64,000 nt of DNA, from the NCBI GenBank assembly GCA_946699065.1, contig CAMPDV010000243.1, positions 1 to 64,000 of the forward strand, given 5' to 3'. A program made the position numbers and the translations under genes. Under the pieces are notes generated by a model, which saw only the letters and a list, made by a program, of their open reading frames with translations, was not told where the DNA came from and ran no database searches. Of this stretch, positions 38,600 to 50,700 are shown piece after piece (within the stretch, counting starts at the first letter, position 1; the number at the start of each line of letters is the position of its first letter). Source of the DNA: Loxodes magnus. Lineage: Eukaryota > Ciliophora > Karyorelictea > Loxodida > Loxodidae.

Positions 38600-39004
38600 T
38601 TTTTTTAATTTAAATAAATAACAATAAAACTTTACTCCTATTAAAGAAAATTAAATGCTTTTTGTAGCATTTCATAAGATCAGAATAACAACACTTAAAA
38701 CATGCAAACAAATCAGATAGAAATTAATATAAGACCGCAAAAAAAATAGAAAATAAGCAAAAATTATAAACTAAAATGACTATAATAGAGTAAAAACTGA
38801 AACAATGATAATTAAAAAAGAAATTATCAGAAATCTTAAAAGAAAAAGAAATAAACTAAATAAAAAAATTAAATTTGTTTTAGATGATAAAAGGCATATA
38901 AATCGACAACATAAGAAAGTTATAAAAGAAAAAAAAATACTAGAAGTTTAAAAGTAAAACTATAAATGCTGAAGAAAGAGTTTATGAATGAATGAATTAA
39001 CCAA
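38600..39004. other. A-rich intergenic stretch
   Basis: About 400 bp of A-rich low-complexity DNA. Both strands read openly under the ciliate code but give only Lys/Asn- or Phe/Leu/Ile-rich sequence that mirrors base composition. No feature is supported. Confidence 0.4.
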
Positions 39005-40294
39005 TCAATTAATTTACGTGGTTTCACCATTGATAGTTGAACCATAAATTAAGAGAAAATCAAAAGTAAGAGTATTCTTGGAAATTATCTTATCAAACCA
39101 GAATCTTCTAAATTTTCTTTTATTTATTCTAAATTTTTCTTCCAATAGATTCATTATATCCTAATCTGAATAATTAGATTCAATCTCCATCATTAGGTCT
39201 TTTTAAAACAGTAGAATTCTATTTCTATCCATTACTTTTCCAACTCTTTCATTTGTCTTTAGATAGTTAAGCTATCTGTTAGTCTTTTCTGAGGGCATCG
39301 CAAGTTCCTTTTCCCATTTTTTAGAATTGTTATAAAGTTGCTAAATCATATTTTCATTTTTGTCCTCTTGATAAATTATTATAAATTTAAATATGCTCGT
39401 TGGATCCTGCTCTATAGTCTTTACCGTTTTTTTCTAATAAGGAAGAACTTTTTAAATATAACTCAATTTTCTTTTCTCTTATATATCTTTCAGAAAATTT
39501 TTAATGTGACAATCTATTTCTTTTCTTTTGATTACTTGTAGAGTTCGTATCAGATTTTCGAATTTGTAATTTTCTCACACTATTTCTTCAAGCCTGAGTT
39601 TAAGAAGGCTTATTTTTATTAGTTATTACTGATAATTACGTTCGTGATATTTTCTATTAACTATTCTTTTTCTTCTTTGTATTATCTTCAATCTTCTATT
39701 ATATGGATCTTATCTTTCTTTCTTTCTTTCTTTCTTTCTATAGTTGCAGAATTAGCATGCTTCACTCTCTATTAGATTTTTTTTCTTTCTTTTCATTGTT
39801 TATTCTGCTCCATTACATTTGGCCCATAGCATAAATAAGTATCAAATTTTCTGTTTTCTGTGTTTGTTGAATCTTGGATAATTTGGTATTCCTTGTATGA
39901 ATTGTTCAATTAATTCACTCTAATTTTTTGCAGGTGATCATATTCTACATTCGTGTAATGGAATTTACTTCATTATGGAACTTTATCGCTTTTTATTATT
40001 AATTTTTCATCTATTCCTTTTCATTTTTCTTGTATTATTATTTCGTCATTGAACTGTAGTGCCTCGATTACCTTCCTTGAGTTATGTTTCAAATATATAG
40101 TTATTCCTCTTTGTTAATTGACATATTCATCCATCCAATGTTGATTCTTAGCTTAGGAACAATTTTCTTCTGAACATTATCATACGTTATCACATGTAAT
40201 TTTGTAGTTTAAGGAAAATCAGTTCATTCTCTAGGATTTCGTTTTATGCTCTAAAAGGCCCATCTACTACAGCTCTTAATGATCTAATCTACAT
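39005..40294 (-). pseudogene. Probable transposon-derived gene relic with FLYWCH-like zinc-finger signature
   Basis: All three minus-strand frames lack hard stops, so frame choice rests on motifs. In the frame with ATG at 40263, the N-terminal part reads FSLNYKITCDNV-[TGA]-QCSEENCSQAK. If TGA (40180-40182) is Trp, this gives the aromatic...W-x-C...C-x-A pattern of FLYWCH fingers found in MULE-type transposases and domesticated relatives. Another frame (ATG at 40294 to TGA at 39005, 429 codons) is compositionally more protein-like in its C-terminal part (acidic/basic, DIMNLLEEKFRI). A gene with frameshifts would explain both. No catalytic DDE motif was identified. It could instead be a single intact unknown gene in one of these frames. 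Confidence 0.3.
39714..39739. repeat. (TTTC)n microsatellite
   Basis: About six and a half copies of a cttt tetranucleotide within the FLYWCH-like relic; slippage here is a plausible source of frame disruption in that region. Confidence 0.9.
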
Positions 40295-40301
40295 GATTTC
40301 C

Positions 40302-40321
40302 AATTAATTAATTAATTAATT
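40302..40321. repeat. (AATT)n tract, possible 3' tail of the retrotransposon
   Basis: Five copies of aatt lie about 110 bp beyond the terminal TGA (40432) of the reverse-transcriptase fragment, on its 3' side. Many non-LTR elements end in a short simple repeat, so this could be the element's 3' terminus. This is inference from position. Confidence 0.4.
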
Positions 40322-40431
40322 GAAATATAATATTTTCAATATTTAAGTATAGTGAGACATAGTTGCAATAGATATAGTTTAGACTATAAATATTACAAAT
40401 ATGTTGAAAGATAAAAGTTTATAAATTTCAA

Positions 40432-41757
40432 TCAAGTTTTTTCTTGTTCTTTCTCTATCATATATTTTTATTCATTTTCTTGATTAAATTTTTCTTTTTT
40501 TCCTTCTAGAAACTCTTCTAACAACTCATTTTGTAGTTTAAACATTTCAAGACGCTTTTTTAGTAATTTTAAATTAAAATTTTTGATTAATTTGTCTATT
40601 TTAGGAATTTGATTTTTTGAAAAATGTTTGTTTATATAGTTTTAGTCATAAAGAATTAGTTTCTTTTTGTCTTTTTCTTTAAGAGCTTTATGAATTTCGA
40701 ATTCCTCAATAATATCTGTATTTTATTAGCAATAAAAAATAAGATAAGTTTCATCAAAATCTTAGCCACATAAGCAAATAATGCTATATCTAACGTTAAT
40801 GTAACGATTACTGAGTTCTTATTGAAAATTATAAGAAAAATTTCTTAGTTTATAGATGAAAATATAGTCTCTCTAATATAGTGTTTATTATATTTAGTGT
40901 AAGTATTTTCAGGAAATACACTTAAATTATTTTCTATTTAGTCTATAATTCTTTTTGCTGTTGGCATAAGTGTATTTATAGAGAGACATTCCATTAAGAA
41001 TTTATGTTTTATTTTTTATTCCGTGAGTTTATAAAAATCCATATTATTCTAAACATGTGACATGTCAAAATTATACAAATTGATACATTTCTTTATATGT
41101 TTCTAGTATGGTAAATTAAATTTAGTGTCTTTTTCTAATAAAAAGCTGTGTCCTAGTTAGGATTTTCTTTGCTGTATTATATTACTTTTTAATAAAAGTG
41201 CATTAACTTTTGGGTTACCTTATGTGTAAAAGGAAGCCAGTTTAAGTCAATAAAGCATGAATCATTGAATGTGAATTCTTAAGATCTAAACGCCTATCTT
41301 GAAATAAACCTTTACGATTTTGCTATCTTGCTTTTTATTCCTTTAATTCCAGAAATAGTAGCTCACGGAGTAATATCACTTCCATATTAAACTTTAGGCA
41401 AAATAAAAGTTCTATAAAGAATTTTGAAGCCGAGAGGGGATACTAAAACATATTTAGAAAGTATTAAAGTAGCTTTTTAAATTGCTACTCTGTGTTTGGT
41501 AGCTACTGCTGTACTATGTAATTAGTAATTTTATTTTATTCCTAACTAATATCCTAAATAGTTAACTTCATCTTTTTAAGCAATTTAAATTCCATTGAAC
41601 TTTAGAGTAATAGAAGGTTAGCTTTCTTTTCATTTATTTTTTTTCCAGAATTCTATTACTTCACATATATCTACATTAATTGTAAGTTTTATTAAATCAA
41701 AAACTGTAGATGTAGCTTGTAATAATTTTTAGCCATTTTTCTAGGAAGAGGACAATT
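40432..41757 (-). pseudogene. 5'-truncated non-LTR (LINE-type) retrotransposon, reverse transcriptase C-terminal part
   Basis: The minus-strand translation starts at the WD40 junction and shows the end of an RT palm/thumb: LTINVDICEVIEFW, then ITLKFNGI, then DEVNYLGYQLG, LPKVQYGSDITP, and a region ending FIDLNWLPFT. These are typical of the block after the catalytic motifs in LINE RTs; the FxDD catalytic core itself is absent, so the copy is 5'-truncated. A C-terminal Cys-containing segment (ICLCG...YLIFYC) and a basic coiled-coil-like tail end at TGA 40432. Two single-base frameshifts are needed, near 41221 and near 40862. TGA codons at 41630 and 41363 would be Trp under the proposed code; the second gives DITPW, which suits the family. 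The element is dead in this copy regardless of code. Confidence 0.75.
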
Positions 41758-44700
41758 CGATGAACTCTGAATCACTGGATATAGCAACAGATCATACATA
41801 ATCTGTGTGACCACTCATGGTCTTACAGATACCTGTCTTGACGTCCCATAGTCTCACCGTATAATCATGACTTCCCGATACGATGAACTCTGAATCACTG
41901 GATATAGCCACAGATCATACATAATCTGTGTGACCACTCATGGTCTTACAGGTACCTGTCTTGACGTTCCATAGTCTCACCGTCTAATCATGACTTCCCG
42001 ATACGATGAACTCTGAATCACTGGATATAGCCACAGCTTATACTCAATCTGTGTGACCACTCATGGTCTTACAGGTACCTGTCTTGACGTCCCATAGTCT
42101 CACCGTCTAATCATAACTTCCCGATACGATGAACTCTGAATCACTGGATATAGCCACAGATCATACAGAACTAGTGTGACCACTCATGGTCTTACAGGTA
42201 CCTGTCTTGACGTCCCATAGTCTCACCGTCTAATCATAACTTCCCGATACGATGAACTCTGAATCACTGGATATAGCCACAGATCATACAGAACTAGTGT
42301 GACCACTCATGGTCTTACAGATACCTGTCTTGACGTCCCATAGTCTCACCGTCTAATCATAACTTCCCGATACGATGAACTCTGAATCACTCGATATATC
42401 CACAGATCATACATAATCTGTGTGACCACTCATGGTCTTACAGGTACCTGTCTTGACGTCCCATAGTCTCACCGTATAATCATAACTTCCCGATACTATG
42501 AACTCTGAATCACTCGATATATCCACAGATCATACATAATCTGTGTGACCACTCATGGTCTTACAGATACCTGTCTTGACGTCCCATAGTCTCACCGTCT
42601 AATCATGACTTCCCGATACGATGAACTCTGAATCACTGGATATAGCCACAGCTTATAATCAATCTGTGTGACCACTCATGGTCTTACAGATACCTGTCTT
42701 GACGTCCCATAGTCTCACCGTCTAATCATGACTTCCCGATACTATGAACTCTGAATCACTGGATATAGCCACAGATAATACATAACTAGTGTGACCACTC
42801 ATGGTCTTACAGATACCTGTCTTGACGTCCCATAGTCTCACCGTATAATCATGACTTCCCGATACGATGAACTCTGAATCACTGGATATAGCCACAGATC
42901 ATACATAATCTGTGTGACCACTCATGGTCTTACAGGTACCTGTCTTGACGTTCCATAGTCTCACCGTCTAATCATGACTTCCCGATACGATGAACTCTGA
43001 ATCACTGGATATAGCCACAGATGATACAGAACTAATGTGACCACTCATGGTCTTACAGATACCTGTCTTGACGTCCCATAGTCTCACCGTATAATCATGA
43101 CTTCCCGATACGATGAACTCTGAATCACTGGATATAGCCACAGATCATACATAATCTGTGTGATCACTCATGGTCTTACAGATAGCTGTCTTGACGTCCC
43201 ATAGTCTCACCGTCTAATCATAACTTCCCGATACGATGAACTCTGAATCACTGGATATAGCCACAGATCATACAGAACTAGTGTGACCACTCATGGTCTT
43301 ACAGGTACCTGTCTTGACGTCCCATAGTCTCACCGTCTAATCTCCACTTCCCGATACGATGAACTCTGAATCACTGGATATAGCCACAGCTTATACTCAA
43401 TCTGTGTGACCACTCATGGTCTTACAGGTACCTGTCTTGACGTCCCATAGTCTCACCGTCTAATCTCCACTTCCCGATACGATGAACTCTGAATCACTGG
43501 ATATAGCCACAGATCATACAGAACTAGTGTGACCACTCATGGTCTAACAGATACCTGTCTTGACGTCCCATAGTCTCACCGTCTAATCATGACTTCCCGA
43601 TACGATGAACTCTGAATCACTGGATATAGCCACAGATCATACAGAACTAGTGTGACCACTCATGGTCTTACAGGTACCTGTCTTGACGTCCCATAGTCTC
43701 ACCGTATAATCATGACTTCCCGATACGATGAACTCTGAATCACTGGATATAGCCACAGATCATACAGAACTAGTGTGACCACTCATGGTCTTACAGGTAC
43801 CTGTCTTGACGTCCCATAGTCTCACCGTTTAATCATGACTTCCCGATACGATGAACTCTGAATCACTGGATATAGCCACAGATCATACATAATCTGTGTG
43901 ATCACTCATGGTCTTACAGATAGCTGTCTTGACGTCCCATAGTCTCACCGTCTAATCATAACTTCCCGATACGATGAACTCTGAATCACTGGATATAGCC
44001 ACAGATCATACAGAACTAGTGTGACCACTCATGGTCTTACAGGTACCTGTCTTGACGTCCCATAGTCTCACCGTATAATCATGACTTCCCGATACGATGA
44101 ACTCTGAATCACTGGATATAGCCACAGATCATACATAATCTGTGTGACCACTCATGGTCTTACAGGTACCTGTCTTGACGTTCCATAGTCTCACCGTCTA
44201 ATCTCCACTTCCCGATACGATGAACTCTGAATCACTGGATATAGCCACAGATCATACAGAACTAGTGTGACCACTCATGGTCTAACAGATACCTGTCTTG
44301 ACGTCCCATAGTCTCACCGTCTAATCATGACTTCCCGATACGATGAACTCAGAATCACTGGATATATCCACAGATCATACAGAACTAGTGTGACCACTCA
44401 TGGTCTTACAGGTACCTGTCTTGACGTCCCATAGTCTCACCGTATAATCATGACTTCCCGATACGATGAACTCTGAATCACTGGATATAGCCACAGATCA
44501 TACAGAACTAGTGTGACCACTCATGGTCTAACAGATACCTGTCTTGACGTCCCATAGTCTCACCGTATAATCATGACTTCCCGATACGATGAACTCTGAA
44601 TCACTAGATATAGCCACAGATCATACAGAACTAGTGTGACCACTCATGGTCTAACAGATACCTGTCTTGACGTCCCATAGTCTCACCGTCTAATCATGAC

Positions 44701-47700
44701 TTCCCGATACGATGAACTCTGAATCACTGGATATAGCCACAGATCATACATAACTAGTGTGACCACTCATGGTCTTACAGGTACCTGTCTTGACGTCCCA
44801 TAGTCTCACCGTATAATATACACTTCCGAATACGATGAACTCTGAATCACTGGATATAGCCACAGATCATACATAATCTGTGTGACCACTCATGGTCTAA
44901 CAGATACCTGTCTTGACGTCCCATAGTCTCACCGTCTAATCATGACTTCCCGATACGATGAACTCAGAATCACTGGATATATCCACAGATAATACATAAC
45001 TAGTGTGACCACTCATGGTCTTACAGGTACCTGTCTTGACGTCCCATAGTCTCACCGTATAATCATGACTTCCCGATACGATGAACTCAGAATCACTGGA
45101 TATAGCCACAGATCATACAGAACTAGTGTGACCACTCATGGTCTTACAGGTACCTGTCTTGACGTCCCATAGTCTCACCGTATAATCATGACTTCCCGAT
45201 ACGATGAACTCTGAATCACTGGATATAGCCACAGCTTATACTCAATCTGAGTGACCACTCATGGTCTAACAGATACCTGTCTTGACGTCCCATAGTCTCA
45301 CCGTCTAATCATAACTTCCCGATACGATGAACTCTGAATCACTGTATATAGCCACAGCATTTACATAACTAGTGTGACCACTCATGGTCTTACAGGTACC
45401 TGTCTTGAAGTCCCATAGTCTCACCGTCTAATCTCCACTTCCCGATACTATGATTTCTGAATCACTGGATATAGCCACAGCATGTATATAATTAGTGTAA
45501 CCACTCATGGTCTAACAGATACCTGTCTTGACGTCCCATAGTCTCACCGTCTAATCATGACTTCCCGATACGATGAACTCTGAATCACTGGATATAGCCA
45601 CAGATCATACAGAACTAGTGTGACCACTCATGGTCTTACAGGTACCTGTCTTGACGTTCCATAGTCTCACCGTCTAATCATGACTTCCCGATACGATGAA
45701 CTCTGAATCACTGGATATAGCCACAGATCATACATAATCTGTGTGACCACTCATGGTCTTACAGGTACCTGTCTTGACGTCCCATAGTCTCATCGTATAA
45801 TCATGACTTCCCGATACGATGAACTCAGAATCACTGGATATAGCCACAGCAGATACATAACTAGTGTGACCACTCATGGTCTTACAGGTACCTGTCCTGA
45901 CGTCCCATAGTCTCACCGTATAATCATGACTTCCCGATACGATGAACTCTGAATCACTGGATATAGCCACAGCTTATAATCAATCTGTGTGACCACTCAT
46001 GGTCTTACAGGTACCTGTCTTGACGTCCCATAGTCTCACCGTATAATATACACTTCCGAATACGATGAACTCTGAATCACTGGATATAGCCACAGATAAT
46101 ACAGAACTAGTGTGACCACTCATGGTCTTACAGGTACCTGTCTTGACGTCCCATAGTCTCACCGTATAATCATTACTTCCCGATACGATGAACTCTGAAT
46201 CACTGGATATAGCCACAGATCATACAATATTAGTGTGACCACTCATGGTCTTACAGGTACCTGTCTTGACGTCCCATAGTCTCACCGTATAATCATGACT
46301 TCCCGATACGATGAACTCAGAATCACTGGATATAGCCACAGCTTATACTCAATCTGTGTGACCACTCATGGTCTTACAGATACCTGTCTTGACGTCCCAT
46401 AGTCTCACCGTCTAATCATTACTTCCCGATACTATGAACTCTGAATCACTCGATATAGCCACAGATGATACAGAACTAGTGTGACCACTCATGGTCTTAC
46501 AGATACCTGTCTTGAAGTCCCATAGTCTCACCGTCTAATCTCCACTTCCCGATACGATGAACTCTGAATCACTGGATATAGCCACAGATGATACAGAACT
46601 AATGTGACCACTCATGGTCTTACAGATACCTGTCTTGACGTCCCATAGTCTCACCGTCTAATCATGACTTCCCGATACGATGAACTCTGAATCACTGGAT
46701 ATAGCCACAGATGATACAGAACTAATGTGACCACTCATGGTCTTACAGATACCTGTCTTGACGTCCCATAGTCTCACCGTATAATCATAACTTCCCGATA
46801 CTATGAACTCTGAATCACGGGATATAGCCACAGATCATACAGAACTAGTGTGACCACTCATGGTCTTACAGGTACCTGTCTTGACGTCCCATAGTCTCAC
46901 CGTATAATCATGACTTCCCGATACGATGAACTCTGAATCACTGGATATAGCCACAGATCATACATAATCTGTGTGACCACTCATGGTCTTACAGGTACCT
47001 GTCTTGACGTTCCATAGTCTCACCGTCTAATCATGACTTCCCGATACGATGAACTCTGAATCACTGGATATAGCCACAGATGATACAGAACTAATGTGAC
47101 CACTCATGGTCTTACAGATACCTGTCTTGACGTCCCATAGTCTCACCGTATAATCATGACTTCCCGATACGATGAACTCTGAATCACTGGATATAGCCAC
47201 AGATCATACATAATCTGTGTGACCACTCATGGTCTTACAGGTACCTGTCTTGACGTTCCATAGTCTCACCGTCTAATCATGACTTCCCGATACGATGAAC
47301 TCTGAATCACTGGATATAGCCACAGCTTATACTCAATCTGTGTGACCACTCATGGTCTAACAGATACCTGTCTTGACGTCCCATAGTCTCACCGTCTAAT
47401 CATAACTTCCCGATACGATGAACTCTGAATCACTGTATATAGCCACAGCATTTACATAACTAGTGTGACCACTCATGGTCTTACAGGTACCTGTCTTGAA
47501 GTCCCATAGTCTCACCGTCTAATCTCCACTTCCCGATACTATGATTTCTGAATCACTGGATATAGCCACAGCATGTATATAATTAGTGTAACCACTCATG
47601 GTCTAACAGATACCTGTCTTGACGTCCCATAGTCTCATCGTATAATCATGACTTCCCGATACGATGAACTCAGAATCACTGGATATAGCCACAGCAGATA

Positions 47701-50700
47701 CATAACTAGTGTGACCACTCATGGTCTTACAGGTACCTGTCCTGACGTCCCATAGTCTCACCGTATAATCATGACTTCCCGATACGATGAACTCTGAATC
47801 ACTGGATATAGCCACAGCTTATAATCAATCTGTGTGACCACTCATGGTCTTACAGGTACCTGTCTTGACGTCCCATAGTCTCACCGTATAATATACACTT
47901 CCGAATACGATGAACTCTGAATCACTGGATATAGCCACAGATAATACAGAACTAGTGTGACCACTCATGGTCTTACAGGTACCTGTCTTGACGTCCCATA
48001 GTCTCACCGTCTAATCATGACTTCCCGATACGATGAACTCTGAATCACTGGATATAGCCACAGATCATACATAATCTGTGTGACCACTCATGGTCTTACA
48101 GATACCTGTCTTGACGTCCCATAGTCTCACCGTATAATCATGACTTCCCGATACGATGAACTCTGAATCACTGGATATAGCCACAGATCATACATAATCT
48201 GTGTGACCACTCATGGTCTAACAGATACCTGTCTTGACGTCCCATAGTCTCACCGTCTAATCATAACTTCCCGATACGATGAACTCTGAATCACTCGATA
48301 TATCCACAGATCATACATAATCTGTGTGACCACTCATGGTCTTACAGGTACCTGTCTTGACGTCCCATAGTCTCACCGTATAATCATAACTTCCCGATAC
48401 TATGAACTCTGAATCACTCGATATATCCACAGATCATACATAATCTGTGTGACCACTCATGGTCTTACAGATACCTGTCTTGACGTCCCATAGTCTCACC
48501 GTCTAATCATGACTTCCCGATACGATGAACTCTGAATCACTGGATATAGCCACAGATGATACAGAACTAATGTGACCACTCATGGTCTTACAGATACCTG
48601 TCTTGACGTCCCATAGTCTCACCGTATAATATACACTTCCGAATACGATGAACTCTGAATCACTGGATATAGCCACAGATAATACAGAACTAGTGTGACC
48701 ACTCATGGTCTTACAGATACCTGTCTTGACGTCCCATAGTCTCACCGTATAATCATGACTTCCCGATACGATGAACTCTGAATCACTGGATATAGCCACA
48801 GATCATACAGAACTAGTGTGACCACTCATGGTCTAACAGATACCTGTCTTGACGTCCCATAGTCTCACCGTCTAATCATGACTTCCCGATACGATGAACT
48901 CAGAATCACTGGATATATCCACAGATCATACAGAACTAGTGTGACCACTCATGGTCTTACAGATACCTGTCTTGACGTCCCATAGTCTCACCGTATAATC
49001 ATGACTTCCCGATACGATGAACTCTGAATCACTGGATATAGCCACAGATCATACATAATCTGTGTGATCACTCATGGTCTTACAGATAGCTGTCTTGACG
49101 TCCCATAGTCTCACCGTCTAATCATAACTTCCCGATACGATGAACTCTGAATCACTGGATATAGCCACAGATCATACAGAACTAGTGTGACCACTCATGG
49201 TCTTACAGGTACCTGTCTTGACGTCCCATAGTCTCACCGTCTAATCTCCACTTCCCGATACGATGAACTCTGAATCACTGGATATAGCCACAGCTTATAC
49301 TCAATCTGTGTGACCACTCATGGTCTTACAGGTACCTGTCTTGACGTCCCATAGTCTCACCGTCTAATCTCCACTTCCCGATACGATGAACTCTGAATCA
49401 CTGGATATAGCCACAGATCATACAGAACTAGTGTGACCACTCATGGTCTAACAGATACCTGTCTTGACGTCCCATAGTCTCACCGTCTAATCATGACTTC
49501 CCGATACGATGAACTCTGAATCACTGGATATAGCCACAGATCATACAGAACTAGTGTGACCACTCATGGTCTTACAGGTACCTGTCTTGACGTCCCATAG
49601 TCTCACCGTATAATCATGACTTCCCGATACGATGAACTCTGAATCACTGGATATAGCCACAGATCATACAGAACTAGTGTGACCACTCATGGTCTTACAG
49701 GTACCTGTCTTGACGTCCCATAGTCTCACCGTTTAATCATGACTTCCCGATACGATGAACTCTGAATCACTGGATATAGCCACAGATCATACATAATCTG
49801 TGTGATCACTCATGGTCTAACAGATACCTGTCTTGACGTCCCATAGTCTCACCGTCTAATCATGACTTCCCGATACGATGAACTCTGAATCACTGGATAT
49901 AGCCACAGATCATACATAATCTGTGTGACCACTCATGGTCTTACAGGTACCTGTCTTGACGTCCCATAGTCTCACCGTCTAATCTCCACTTCCCGATACG
50001 ATGAACTCTGAATCACTGGATATAGCCACAGCTTATACTCAATCTGTGTGACCACTCATGGTCTTACAGGTACCTGTCTTGACGTCCCATAGTCTCACCG
50101 TCTAATCTCCACTTCCCGATACGATGAACTCTGAATCACTGGATATAGCCACAGATCATACAGAACTAGTGTGACCACTCATGGTCTAACAGATACCTGT
50201 CTTGACGTCCCATAGTCTCACCGTCTAATCATGACTTCCCGATACGATGAACTCAGAATCACTGGATATATCCACAGATCATACAGAACTAGTGTGACCA
50301 CTCATGGTCTTACAGGTACCTGTCTTGACGTCCCATAGTCTCACCGTATAATCATGACTTCCCGATACGATGAACTCTGAATCACTGGATATAGCCACAG
50401 ATCATACAGAACTAGTGTGACCACTCATGGTCTAACAGATACCTGTCTTGACGTCCCATAGTCTCACCGTCTAATCTCCACTTCCCGATACGATGAACTC
50501 TGAATCACTAGATATAGCCACAGATCATACAGAACTAGTGTGACCACTCATGGTCTAACAGATACCTGTCTTGACGTCCCATAGTCTCACCGTCTAATCA
50601 TGACTTCCCGATACGATGAACTCTGAATCACTGGATATAGCCACAGATCTTACAGAATCTGTGTGACCACTCATGGTCTTACAGGTACCTGTCTTGACGT

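Noticed and set aside
39338-39541. 67-residue plus-strand ORF
   Set aside because: Phe/Ile/Tyr-rich, antisense to the FLYWCH-like relic; explained by base composition.
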